Shown here piece by piece: positions 16,671 to 25,149 of a stretch of DNA of 64,000 nucleotides (positions are counted from its first letter, which is position 1; each line of letters begins with the position of its first letter). The notes beneath the pieces were generated by a model, which was given only the letters and a program-made list of their open reading frames with translations, was not told where the DNA came from and ran no database searches. Position numbers and translations under genes: made by a program. Source of the stretch: Holophagales bacterium (GTDB taxonomy: Bacteria > Acidobacteriota > Thermoanaerobaculia > Multivoradales > Multivoraceae); assembly GCA_009836625.1 (NCBI GenBank), contig VXVC01000012.1, forward strand, positions 318,073 through 382,072. Reading direction: 5' to 3'.

Positions 16671-17730
16671 GGCGCTCCTCGCGGCCGCGCTGCTGGCTCT
16701 GGCCTGCGGCGCTTCGGCCCCGGAAACGGCCGCGGAGACCGAAGCCGCCGCGGTCGAGCCGGCGCTTGAACGAATTGGCCTCGGTTCCTGCCTGAGGCAG
16801 GACCTGCCGCAGCCGATCTTCGACGCGATTCTCGACGACGACTTCGAACTCTTCGTGTTCCTCGGCGACAACGTCTACGGCGACGTCGAGTCCGAGGACC
16901 TGCGCGAGCTGCGGGACGCCTACGCGATGCAGGCCGAAGCCGATGGCTTCAGCCGGCTGCGCCAGGCGGGAGTGCCGCTCGCCGCCACCTGGGACGACCA
17001 TGACTATGGCCTGAACGACGCCGGCGCCGACTTCTTCGGCCGCGAAGAGGCGCAGCGGATCTTCGAGGACTTCTGGGACGTGCCGCCGGATTCCGAGCGG
17101 GCCTCGCGCCCCGGGGTCTACGACGCCGTGACTTACGGTCCGCCGGGCCGCCGGGTTCAGCTCATCCTGCTCGACACGCGGTACTTCCGCTCCCCGCTAC
17201 GGCTGACCGACGAGCGCGGTGCGCCGGGCAAGGAGCGCTACATGCCGGATCCTGATCCAAGCAAGACGATGCTGGGTGAGGATCAGTGGGCGTGGCTCGG
17301 TCAAGTGCTCCAGGAGGAGGCGGACCTGCGCATCCTGGCGTCGTCGATCCAGGTGATCGCCGACGGTCACGGGTACGAGGCGTGGCGGCAACTGCCCGCC
17401 GAGCGTGATCGCCTCTACGCCCTCCTGCGCGAGACGGGCGCGAACGGCGTGGTGATGATCTCCGGCGACCGCCACCGCGGCGGCATCTACCGTCGCGACG
17501 ACGCGCTCGGCTACCCGCTTCTGGAACTCACCGCGAGTTCCCTCAACTCGGCATTCACCAGCGAGGAAGAGGCCGGGCCGTACCGGTTGGGGCCGACCTA
17601 TCGGCCGGAGAACTATGGTGCGTTGTCCATCGACTGGACTTCCCGCTCGGTGACGCTGGAAGTCCGCGGCATGGACGGCGAGCCGGCCCTCGAAGAGACC
17701 CTCAACCTGGATGACCTGCGAGCCGAGTGA
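16654..17730 (+). CDS. PhoD-like metallophosphatase (alkaline phosphatase D family)
   Basis: 358 aa from a GTG at 16654, chosen because it starts right at a signal peptide ('LRTEALLAAALLALACG', possibly a lipoprotein with a non-canonical lipobox). Family motifs: 'IGLGSCLRQ', 'FVFLGDNVYGD' (residues about 68-77), 'AATWDDHDYGLND' (about 110-122) and 'MISGDRHRGGIY' (about 267-278), which supply the Asp, Asn and His ligands of the dinuclear or Fe-Ca metal site. This class hydrolyses phosphomonoesters and diesters outside the cytoplasm. It overlaps the preceding gene by 17 bp. Confidence 0.87.
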   Translation: MKLRTEALLAAALLALACGASAPETAAETEAAAVEPALERIGLGSCLRQDLPQPIFDAILDDDFELFVFLGDNVYGDVESEDLRELRDAYAMQAEADGFSRLRQAGVPLAATWDDHDYGLNDAGADFFGREEAQRIFEDFWDVPPDSERASRPGVYDAVTYGPPGRRVQLILLDTRYFRSPLRLTDERGAPGKERYMPDPDPSKTMLGEDQWAWLGQVLQEEADLRILASSIQVIADGHGYEAWRQLPAERDRLYALLRETGANGVVMISGDRHRGGIYRRDDALGYPLLELTASSLNSAFTSEEEAGPYRLGPTYRPENYGALSIDWTSRSVTLEVRGMDGEPALEETLNLDDLRAE

Positions 17731-17748
17731 GCTTGAGGAGACCGCGAG

Positions 17749-19299
17749 ATGACGACGCTAGAACCCGAAGCCGAAGCCCAGGAAATCAACGGCGTCTCAC
17801 GGCGCCAGGTGATTCACGCCCTGTCCCTGGCCGGCGCCGCTGGCTTGCTCGCCGGTTGTAACGGCGATGCGACGACTGCCGCGGATAGCGCCGCCGATGT
17901 GGCCGCCGGGCCGATTCCCGACGATCTCTGGCGCGCCGGCGCCGGCGAGCTCGCGGCGGCCATTCGCCGCGGCGAGGTTTCGAGCGTCGAGGTCGTCGAG
18001 TCCCATCTCGCGCGCGTCGAAGCGGTGAACGGCCACCTGAACGCGGTCGTGCGTGTGCTGGCTGACGAGGCTCGCGCCGCCGCTCAGGCTGCCGACGAGG
18101 CAGTGGCGGCGGGTGCCGAGCTGGGGCCGCTGCACGGTGTGCCGATCTCGGTGAAAGACAACATCGCCGTCGCCGGCACCCCGACCACGAACGGCGTGCC
18201 GGCATTCGCCGAGGAGAACGCCGAAGAGGACGCGTTGATCGTGACGCGCCTCAAGGAGGCCGGCGCCATTGTCCTGACCCGGACCAACCTGCCCGATCTC
18301 GGCCTCAGGGTCCATACGGACAGCTACCTCTACGGCGTCACGCGCAACCCGTGGGCCGCGGACCGCAATGTCGGCGGTTCGAGCGGCGGGGAAGGTTCGG
18401 CCCTCGCAGCCGGCATGAGCTGCCTTGGGCTCGGCAACGACATCGGCGGTTCGCTTCGCATTCCGGCCCAGTGCAACGGCATCGCGTCGCTCAAGCCGAC
18501 GCTGGGACGGATCGCCAGCGCCACGGGAGGCAGCATGTCGGGGCAGTTGATGGCCGTCGACGGTCCGATGGCGCGCCGCGTGGCAGATCTGCGTACGGCC
18601 TACGACTTGCTGGGGAGATACCACCGCAGCGATCCGTGGTCGGTCCCCGTTCCTCTCGACCTGGAGCCGCCGGCTGCGCCGGTCAAGGTCGCGCTGGTGC
18701 CGGAGCCCAGCGGCGGCTCGACTCACCCGGACATCGCCGCCGGCGTGCGAGCCGCGGGAGCGGCCCTCGAGGCGGCAGGCTACGCGGTCGAGGAGATTGA
18801 ACCGCCGATGGTCGCAGAGGCCCTCCGGGCATGGGAGGTCCTGCTCGGTTACGAGTTGAGCGTCACGCGGTCGGCGCTGGAAGAGATCATGTCGCCGGCT
18901 GCCTTCGACTTCCTGGACCGTGCGCTCGATCTCTTCGCGGTCGAATCGCCGATCGAATACATGGCCGTGTACGGTCAACGCCACGCGATCGCCAGCGCCT
19001 GGCAGGAGTTTCAGGAGGACTACCCTCTGATCGTCGGCCCGATCATGACTGAGCCGCCCTTCGTCATCGGCCTCGACCTCGAGGACCCGGGGGCGGTCCT
19101 GGCCCAGATGCGATTCGAGGTTGCGCTCAACCTGCTCGGCCTGCCCGCCGTCTGCGTGCCGACCGGCGTCGCCAACGGCCTCCCCCAGGTGGTCGAGGTG
19201 ATCGGCGGCCGCTACCGCGAGGGTCTCTGCCTCGAGGCGGCCCAGGCGATCGAGGACGCGCTCGGCATCGTCACGCCGATCGATCCCGTGATGGCCTGA
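17749..19299 (+). CDS. Amidase-signature hydrolase, Tat-exported lipoprotein
   Basis: 516 aa. The N terminus has a Tat motif ('SRRQVIHALSLAG') leading to a lipobox ('LLAGC'), so export in folded form and lipidation are expected. The Ser-cisSer-Lys catalytic triad is visible: Lys in 'PISVKDNIA' (about residue 134), Ser in 'GGSSGGEGS' (about 208-212), and nucleophile Ser in 'GNDIGGSLRIPA' (about 236). The amide substrate is not predictable from sequence. GAGGAG precedes the ATG. It follows the PhoD-like gene by 18 bp. Confidence 0.9.
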   Translation: MTTLEPEAEAQEINGVSRRQVIHALSLAGAAGLLAGCNGDATTAADSAADVAAGPIPDDLWRAGAGELAAAIRRGEVSSVEVVESHLARVEAVNGHLNAVVRVLADEARAAAQAADEAVAAGAELGPLHGVPISVKDNIAVAGTPTTNGVPAFAEENAEEDALIVTRLKEAGAIVLTRTNLPDLGLRVHTDSYLYGVTRNPWAADRNVGGSSGGEGSALAAGMSCLGLGNDIGGSLRIPAQCNGIASLKPTLGRIASATGGSMSGQLMAVDGPMARRVADLRTAYDLLGRYHRSDPWSVPVPLDLEPPAAPVKVALVPEPSGGSTHPDIAAGVRAAGAALEAAGYAVEEIEPPMVAEALRAWEVLLGYELSVTRSALEEIMSPAAFDFLDRALDLFAVESPIEYMAVYGQRHAIASAWQEFQEDYPLIVGPIMTEPPFVIGLDLEDPGAVLAQMRFEVALNLLGLPAVCVPTGVANGLPQVVEVIGGRYREGLCLEAAQAIEDALGIVTPIDPVMA

Positions 19300-19315
19300 G
19301 CGGCTCGCCGCCGAC

Positions 19316-20014
19316 TCAGTGGATCTCCGCCGCCTGGCCCCAGGCGGCCCTCAGCTTGTCGAAGTCGAAGTCCGCCTGTTTGGCGGCGTCGATGATGACC
19401 CGCTCGCGCCGGGCAATCAGGTCGGCGGCCGCCTCGACCTGGTCGGCCACGTCAGCGGGGATGACCACGGCGCCGTGCTGGTCGGCGTGGATCAGGTCGG
19501 CGTCCGAGACGGCCATGCCGGCGACGGTCACCGGACCGCCGTAGTCGACCACGTGGACGAACGCATGTGACGGGCCGACCCGACCGGCGAGGAGCTGGAA
19601 GCCCTCGGCGATGTCGTCGAGGTCGCGGATGCTGCCGTCCGTGATCACGCCGAGACAGCCCAGGCCGCGGTGGATGTTCGAGTTCACCTCGCCCCAGAAG
19701 GCGCCGTAGCCGCGGGCGCCGTCGTCGAGATCCTGGATGACCGTGATCGTCGGACCGTCGCCCGAAGCCAGGTACTCGTAGTAGCCGACGGAGGCGCGGC
19801 GCGCCTCCGTCGGGTCCGCCGCGTTCGGGTGCTGGGCCCGGATACGGGCGGTTCGCGCGAAGCCGACGATCGGCGGCAGATCGGGCCGTGCGCACACCAG
19901 CGGGTCGACGGTGTAGCCGTGGCCGCGCCGCTTGGGCGCCACGACCTCCAGCGCGTTGCAGACGGTGGGCGTGTCGAGGGAACGAAGAGCGTCGAGGACG
20001 GCGGAAGAAGTCAT
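19316..20014 (-). CDS. RraA-like family protein
   Basis: 232 aa. The core matches the RraA/HMG-aldolase-like fold: 'TPTVCNAL' near the N terminus, 'GYGAFWGEV', 'LGVITDGSIRDLDDI' (the GxxxDGxxRD-type motif with the metal- and substrate-binding Arg-Asp), 'PVTVAGMAVSDADLIHADQHGAVVIP'. Members act either as class II aldolases/oxaloacetate decarboxylases or as RNase E inhibitors. A catabolic enzyme is more likely here because no RNase E context exists. A TACACT box 8 nt upstream of the ATG suggests a leaderless transcript. Divergent from the DUF5671-like gene. Confidence 0.85.
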   Translation of the reverse strand: MTSSAVLDALRSLDTPTVCNALEVVAPKRRGHGYTVDPLVCARPDLPPIVGFARTARIRAQHPNAADPTEARRASVGYYEYLASGDGPTITVIQDLDDGARGYGAFWGEVNSNIHRGLGCLGVITDGSIRDLDDIAEGFQLLAGRVGPSHAFVHVVDYGGPVTVAGMAVSDADLIHADQHGAVVIPADVADQVEAAADLIARRERVIIDAAKQADFDFDKLRAAWGQAAEIH

Positions 20015-20022
20015 GGGCGCGC

Positions 20023-20028
20023 AGTGTA
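20023..20028 (-). promoter_or_regulatory. -10-like TACACT, candidate leaderless promoter of RraA-like gene
   Basis: On the minus strand TACACT ends 8 nt before the ATG at 20014. There is no Shine-Dalgarno site in the gap. The same hexamer stands before the epimerase gene (7148-7153) and upstream of the alpha/beta hydrolase gene (59391-59396). Confidence 0.45.
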
Positions 20029-20039
20029 GCTTGCGTCGT

Positions 20040-20084
20040 TGTTGACGCGGCGGGGAATCGTGTGTAATGTTGACAACGTCAACA
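20040..20084 (+). promoter_or_regulatory. Candidate sigma70-like promoter with three TGTTGAC half-sites
   Basis: TTGACG (20042-20047), 17 bp, then TAATGT (20065-20070) resembles a sigma70 promoter. A perfect 7-bp inverted repeat TGTTGAC-AAC-GTCAACA (20068-20084) covers the expected start of transcription, and a third TGTTGAC copy is at 20040-20046 over the -35. The arrangement suits a repressor operator for the downstream gene and perhaps the divergent RraA-like gene. The regulator is not in this window. Confidence 0.5.
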
Positions 20085-20101
20085 ACGCGGAAGGAGAAAC
20101 C

Positions 20102-21193
20102 GTGAACGAGGAACTGAGCCGGTTCGTACGAGAAGCGTTGTCGCGGGGCGCGAGCCGCGACGAGATCCGGGAGGCGCTGGCCGCTGCGAGCTGGCGGCAG
20201 GGTGACATCGACAAGGCGCTCGGCGCCTGGGTGGACCGGGACTTCGTGGCGCCGATCCCGCGGCCGCGACCATATCTGGGCGCCCGGGAGGCCTTTCTCT
20301 ACCTCGTCCTCTTCGCGGCGCTGTACACGGCGGCGATCAGCTTCGGCAACGTGACGTTCGTACTGATCAACCGGACCTTCGCCGATGTGGCATTCACTCT
20401 TCCGGCCGCGGCTTCCGCCGAGATGCTGCGCTGGGGGCTGGCGTATCTCGTCATCTCCTTCCCGGCGTTCCTGCTGATCCAGCGGATGGTGAGGCGCACG
20501 CTGCGCGACGATCCGGACTTGCGCTCGTCACGGATCAGGAAGTGGCTCACCTATCTGACGCTGTTCGTCGCCGCGGGCGTCCTGGCGGGTGATCTGATCG
20601 CCCTTGTGTTCTTCGGCCTGGGCGGTGAGCTGGCCATACGTTTCATTCTGAAGGTCGGGGTCGTGGCCGCAATTGCCGGCAGCGTGTTCGGCTACTACTT
20701 CTGGGACCTGCGCCAGGACGACGTGGAAGTGACCGAAGACAGTCAGGCGCCGAAGCTGCCGACCGTCTTCGCCGGCGTGTCGGCGGTCGCCGTCCTCCTG
20801 GCGGTCGTCCTGGGACTGGCTGCCGTCGGTTCGCCCGGGAAGGCGCGTGAGCGCGGGCTGGACGTTGCCCGCGTGGGGAGTCTGCGGGACATCGTCCGCG
20901 GTGTCGACATCTACTGGGAGCGGAACGGTTCCCTGCCCGCGGGTCTGGAATCCCTCAGTGGCGAACGGGACATCAACATCGTGTCGATCGTCGATCCGGA
21001 GACCCGGGAGCCCTACACTTTCAGGGCTACGGGGGACAAGGCGTACGAACTCTGCGCGACGTTCAGCCTCGATGCACCCACCGATCAGGCGTCGCTACGG
21101 ATGTATCCCTACCGGGAGCGGTTCTGGAGGCACCCCGCCGGCTACCACTGCTTCGACCTCGAAGCGATCGAGCCCGACGCTCGGCGTTGGTGA
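20102..21193 (+). CDS. DUF5671-like membrane protein with pseudopilin-like C-terminal domain
   Basis: 363 aa from a GTG at 20102 with GGAAGGAG directly upstream; an ATG at 20039 lies in the operator region and is rejected. Residues 1-45 are a helical cytoplasmic segment ('REALSRGASRDEIREALAAASW', UBA/CUE-like in pattern). Residues about 60-255 hold about six transmembrane helices of the DUF5671 type. The last 100 residues ('DIVRGVDIYWERNGSLPAGLESL', 'VDPETREPYTFRATGDKAYELCATF') resemble the C-terminal domain of type II pseudopilins without their N-terminal helix. Function unknown. It ends one base before the convergent nitronate monooxygenase. Confidence 0.75.
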   Translation: MNEELSRFVREALSRGASRDEIREALAAASWRQGDIDKALGAWVDRDFVAPIPRPRPYLGAREAFLYLVLFAALYTAAISFGNVTFVLINRTFADVAFTLPAAASAEMLRWGLAYLVISFPAFLLIQRMVRRTLRDDPDLRSSRIRKWLTYLTLFVAAGVLAGDLIALVFFGLGGELAIRFILKVGVVAAIAGSVFGYYFWDLRQDDVEVTEDSQAPKLPTVFAGVSAVAVLLAVVLGLAAVGSPGKARERGLDVARVGSLRDIVRGVDIYWERNGSLPAGLESLSGERDINIVSIVDPETREPYTFRATGDKAYELCATFSLDAPTDQASLRMYPYRERFWRHPAGYHCFDLEAIEPDARRW

Positions 21194-21194
21194 C

Positions 21195-22361
21195 TTACAC
21201 CGCGACCTGGACCTGAACCCGCTCGGAGAGCCGCGCGCCCAGGAGGTGGGAGGCGTCCGCCACCATCTCGTGGAGGATCTCGCTGGCCGGGCGAGTCTTC
21301 TGCAGCATGCCGGAGGCCTGCCCGGCGGCGTTCATCAGCAGGTCGTCCCGTCCGGCGGTGCGGATGGAGTGGAGCAGGTCGCGCGTGAGCACCCCCTGCA
21401 GCCCCATCGGCAGCGCCCGGATGCCGCTGGCTTCCCATGCCTGGATCAGCGGATTCGTGATGTTCCGCATCGTCTTGCCGCTGTAGAGACGGGTGACCAC
21501 CGTGTCCTCGGTGGCGGCCTCCAGGATGCGCTGCTTCTGCAGCGCGGGCTGGTTCGCCTCGTGCGAAACCAGGAAGGCGGTGCCGCACCACGCACCGATG
21601 GCGCCGGCGGCGATGACCGCCGCCAGGCCGCGACCGTCGGCGACGCCGCCCGCGGCGACGACCGGGATCGGCGCTACCGCGTCCATGACCTGGGGCAGGA
21701 GCGCCAGGGTGCCGATCTTGCCGGTATGACCGCCGGCTTCCGTGCCCTGGGCGACGACGATGTCGGCGCCGCCCTCGGCGACGCGCCGCGCGGCGCGGGC
21801 GTTACCAACGAGGGAGACGATCTTGATGCCTGCGTCCTTGAGCGCTCTGGCGAAGGGCGCGGGCGAACCGAGACCGGAGGCGAACACCGGGATCTTCTCT
21901 TCCAGCAGGACTTCCATCTGGGCGCCGGCGTAGCTCTTGCCCTCGGGCACCGTCCAACTCGGCGTCGGGGGCGGGGCCTCGATCCACTCGATGCCCAGGC
22001 TCTCGGCCATTTTCATGAGCGCGTCGCGCGTTTCCGCCGGCACCAGGTCGCGGGTCGGCACCGTCGCCGAGGTCGGTCCGCTACCGGCCTTCTCGAGGAA
22101 GTTCGATGCCAGCAACAGGTCGACCCCGAACGGCCTGTCCGTCTTCGCGCGCACCTTGTTGATCTCGGCCCGCAGGTCCTCGGGGCTGTAGGCAACGCCT
22201 CCGATCACGCCCAGGCCGCCGGCCTCGGAAACGGCGGCCACCAGGTCGGCCTTGGCGACGGGTTCCGCGCCGCCCGCCACGGGTCCCATGCCGGCGGAGA
22301 ACACGGGATACTCGATCCCGAGCATGTCGCAGAGTTCGGTGCGCAGGAAGGGACGGGACAT
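21195..22361 (-). CDS. Nitronate monooxygenase (2-nitropropane dioxygenase-like, FMN)
   Basis: 388 aa TIM-barrel flavoprotein. Family signatures are 'CDMLGIEYPVFSAGMGPVAGG' near the N terminus, 'SEAGGLGVIGG', 'IKIVSLVGNARAARRVAEGGADIVVAQGTEAGGHTG' (phosphate/FMN binding and the conserved QGxEAGGH with its active-site His), and 'PVVAAGGVADGRGLAAVIAAGAIGAWCGTAFL'. It oxidises alkyl nitronates in characterised members; many homologs have other or unknown physiological substrates. Start at ATG 22361 with GAGAGGAG upstream. About 120 bp separate it from the ATPase gene downstream; nothing else is seen there. Confidence 0.9.
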   Translation of the reverse strand: MSRPFLRTELCDMLGIEYPVFSAGMGPVAGGAEPVAKADLVAAVSEAGGLGVIGGVAYSPEDLRAEINKVRAKTDRPFGVDLLLASNFLEKAGSGPTSATVPTRDLVPAETRDALMKMAESLGIEWIEAPPPTPSWTVPEGKSYAGAQMEVLLEEKIPVFASGLGSPAPFARALKDAGIKIVSLVGNARAARRVAEGGADIVVAQGTEAGGHTGKIGTLALLPQVMDAVAPIPVVAAGGVADGRGLAAVIAAGAIGAWCGTAFLVSHEANQPALQKQRILEAATEDTVVTRLYSGKTMRNITNPLIQAWEASGIRALPMGLQGVLTRDLLHSIRTAGRDDLLMNAAGQASGMLQKTRPASEILHEMVADASHLLGARLSERVQVQVAV

Positions 22362-22481
22362 GGCGGCTCCTCTCGGTTGCGGACCGTCAGCGCCAGGGGG
22401 CGCCGGGGCCGGCGGCGGTGCGTATCGGTTAACGGTTGGATTCGGGGTTCGGCCCGCGAGTATACGCGTCCGAAGTGCGGC

Positions 22482-23045
22482 TCAGAGCAGGTCGAGCTGC
22501 GGTATGCGAAGCTGGTTCGCGACCGCCTCCTCGACCGTGTCGAGCCAGCCTTCCCGATGCTCCGGATCGAGTACTAGCACCCCGATCCGGCGGTCCTCCA
22601 GTTCGTTCCAGAGCCGGTCGTCGATCTGTTGCCGGAAGGCGGGGTCGATGGCGCGAACACCGTCGGGCTGCGCCTCGCTGCCGCGCAGGATCGGAACGTA
22701 GACCTTCAGGTCGTATGTCGTGCACCAGGACTCGATCAGGGGTTCCAGCGCCGGCTGCCGGCCGCGAGCGAACAGCAGGTAGACGTAGTTGTCGAGAACG
22801 CTGCGGTCGCAGATCACGACAGGCGAACGGGCCTCGGCGGCCAGTTCGTCGGCGATCTGGGAGTGGAGAATCCACGACTGCGCCTCCAGGGTCGTTCCCT
22901 CGTTGAGCGGCAGCGGGCAACGGCGCGCCACCTCGACCACGACATCGAGGTTGATGTCGCGGCGTTTCAGGCGCGCGGCGAGCCCGTAGGCGAGGGTCGT
23001 CTTGCCGACGCCGTGGGTGCCGATGAAGGCCACTTTGAAAGGCAT
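22482..23045 (-). CDS. Small P-loop ATPase/kinase (AAA_28 / deoxynucleoside or NR kinase-like)
   Basis: 187 aa from the ATG at 23045, which places the Walker A motif 'GTHGVGKTTLAYGLA' at residues 9-23. Further motifs are 'DVVVEVARRCPLP', 'VVICDRSVLDNYVYLL' (the DRS/DRxxxD motif of thymidylate-kinase-like enzymes) and 'YDLKVYVPI'. This is the pattern of the AAA_28 and nicotinamide-riboside kinase-like group, which phosphorylate small molecules or act as regulatory ATPases. The substrate cannot be assigned. It is divergent from the DUF3604 gene, with 51 bp between starts. TAGTGT 11 nt upstream may be its -10. Confidence 0.78.
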   Translation of the reverse strand: MPFKVAFIGTHGVGKTTLAYGLAARLKRRDINLDVVVEVARRCPLPLNEGTTLEAQSWILHSQIADELAAEARSPVVICDRSVLDNYVYLLFARGRQPALEPLIESWCTTYDLKVYVPILRGSEAQPDGVRAIDPAFRQQIDDRLWNELEDRRIGVLVLDPEHREGWLDTVEEAVANQLRIPQLDLL

Positions 23046-23096
23046 GGGCGGGTGCGACACTACTGCGAGTTCCGGCTCGTGAGAGGATCGCGCCGA

Positions 23097-25142
23097 ATGC
23101 GCCCTTTCCGATTCGCCGCTGCCCTGATGCTGACGGTCGTGGCGTGTGGGCCGGCGCCTGATGATTCGGCTGATGGCTCCTGGCCCGACCGCTCTCCGCG
23201 TCACGACGTTGTCGAAGAACTGCGCGCCGATCTGCTGAGACCGCGCGCCGAGGCGGACGGCGGCGGCACTGCGACCGTCGAGGAGCTCGGTGGGCCTGCG
23301 GTCGCCGGCCGGCCCGGAAGCTGGCGGATCGTCTATCGGGCGGGACCGTCGGGGGTCACGGTGGGGGGGGCCGTCTATCTTCAGGTGTCGCCGTTCTGGG
23401 GCTGGAGCACTCCGCAGGTCGAACGCGAAGCGGCTGTCGGCTACACGCTGATAGCTACCGACGCCGAGGGTGTGGATCTGTCGGCCGAGACGCTCGATCA
23501 GCAATTGCTGGCCGTTCATGTCGGTGGCCGTCCCTTGCGGGAAGGGGAGCGGATCGAGATCACGTACGGAGCGGGCCCGGCGGGCGCGCTGGCTGACCGC
23601 TACGCGGAGCGGGAGTCGCGCTTCTGGGTGGCCGTCGACGGCGACGGCGACGGTGCACGGGAGCTGATCGCGGAGTCGCCGACCGTCGATGTGATGCCGG
23701 GACCGCCTGCAGGGTTGCTGCTGCACCTTCCCTCTACGGCCCGGCCGGGCGATGAGATCAGCCTTGCTGCTGCGCTGGTCGACGCGGCCGGGAACGGCTG
23801 GCCGACGGCAGCCGGGACGCTTGAACTTCGGTTGCCGGCCGGCGTCAGCCTGGTCGGCTCAAACGCCGGTTTCCCGGCCGGCGTGGAGCGGCCCGTCTCC
23901 CTGGCTCTCGCCGCGGAGGATCGGGGCCGGCTCGTCGTTCCGCTTCGGCTTTCCGCGGAGGCCGCCGGCGTGATCAGGGTGCGCGGGCGGCTGGTCGACG
24001 CCGAGACCGGGCCCGGATTCGAAGCGGAAAGCAACCCTCTCCTCGTCTCGCCGGCCGGCCGGCGCATCCTGTGGGCCGATCTCCAGAACCACTCGGGTCT
24101 CTCCGACGGTTCGGCGACGCCGGACGATCTGCTGCGCTACGCGCGGGAGGTGGCCGGCCTCGACGCCGCGGCCGTGACCGACCACGACCACTGGGGCATG
24201 CGGTTCATGGACGGCGAGCCCTCGATCTGGCGCCGGACGCTGGATGCGGCCGACGCCCGCAACGAACCGGGTCGCTTCGTCGCGCTGGCCGGCTACGAGT
24301 GGACGAACTGGGTCGAGGGCCATCGCCACGTCGTCTTCTTCGAGCCGACGGCCGAAGCCGCGGCCGGCCTGCTCCTCAGCTCGATCGACGAGCGTTACGA
24401 CGAGCCGCGGGAGCTATGGGCCGGCCTCGAGGACGTGCGGGCGCTGACCTTCGCCCACCACTCTGCCGGGGCTCCCATTGCCACGGACTGGTCTTCGCCG
24501 CCTCCAGCCGGCCTCGAGCCCGTTACCGAGATCGTGTCCGTCCACGGCTCGAGCGAGGCCGCCGACTCACCGGGCATGGTCGTCCGGAATGCTCTGGCCG
24601 GCAACTTCGTGCGTGACGCTCTGGATCGAGGCTACCGGCTCGGATTCGTGGGCTCGAGCGACGGCCACGACGGGCATCCGGGCCTGGGCCACCTCGCGTC
24701 GCCGAGCGGCGGCGTGGCGGCGATCCTGAGTGACGAATTGACCCGGGAGGGGATCTACGAGGCGCTGCTCGCGCGTCGCACCTATGCCACGAACGGGCCC
24801 AGGATCGTGGTCCGCGCGAGCTACGCGGGATGGCCGATCGGCGCCGACATCCCCGCCGTCGCGGCTGCCGCGGGCGCGGTCGGCCCGATTGCCGGCGTGC
24901 CGCAGCAAACTCTGGTCGTACGGGCGATTGCGCCGGGGAAGATCACGCGGATCGAAGTGGTCAGCCGCCAGGGCGCGGCCGGCGCAGGTGCCCTGACGGG
25001 CGAGGCCCTCTGCGGGGAAGGTGAGCGGGAGTGCAGTCTCACCGTGCCGCTGCCCGGCTTCCGGGCTGGCGGCTACCTCTATCTTCGTGTGGTGCAGGAA
25101 GACGGCGGCGCCGCCTGGACCAGCCCCTTCTTCTTTCGGTAA
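23097..25142 (+). CDS. DUF3604/CehA-McbA-type PHP-domain metallohydrolase, lipoprotein
   Basis: 681 aa from the ATG at 23097, which starts a lipoprotein signal peptide ('LMLTVVAC', lipid Cys about residue 17). Residues about 25-320 are beta-rich without a named match. The PHP metal site follows: 'ADLQNHSGLSDGS' (about 325-337), 'AAVTDHDHWG', 'ALTFAHHSAGAP' (about 450) and 'FVGSSDGHDGHPG' (about 518). The C-terminal 100 residues look like a beta-sandwich. Relatives hydrolyse carbamates or phosphoesters, or are uncharacterised. The lipid anchor places it outside the cytoplasm. It ends 7 bp from the convergent DUF4399 gene. Confidence 0.85.
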   Translation: MRPFRFAAALMLTVVACGPAPDDSADGSWPDRSPRHDVVEELRADLLRPRAEADGGGTATVEELGGPAVAGRPGSWRIVYRAGPSGVTVGGAVYLQVSPFWGWSTPQVEREAAVGYTLIATDAEGVDLSAETLDQQLLAVHVGGRPLREGERIEITYGAGPAGALADRYAERESRFWVAVDGDGDGARELIAESPTVDVMPGPPAGLLLHLPSTARPGDEISLAAALVDAAGNGWPTAAGTLELRLPAGVSLVGSNAGFPAGVERPVSLALAAEDRGRLVVPLRLSAEAAGVIRVRGRLVDAETGPGFEAESNPLLVSPAGRRILWADLQNHSGLSDGSATPDDLLRYAREVAGLDAAAVTDHDHWGMRFMDGEPSIWRRTLDAADARNEPGRFVALAGYEWTNWVEGHRHVVFFEPTAEAAAGLLLSSIDERYDEPRELWAGLEDVRALTFAHHSAGAPIATDWSSPPPAGLEPVTEIVSVHGSSEAADSPGMVVRNALAGNFVRDALDRGYRLGFVGSSDGHDGHPGLGHLASPSGGVAAILSDELTREGIYEALLARRTYATNGPRIVVRASYAGWPIGADIPAVAAAAGAVGPIAGVPQQTLVVRAIAPGKITRIEVVSRQGAAGAGALTGEALCGEGERECSLTVPLPGFRAGGYLYLRVVQEDGGAAWTSPFFFR

Positions 25143-25149
25143 GAGGGGC

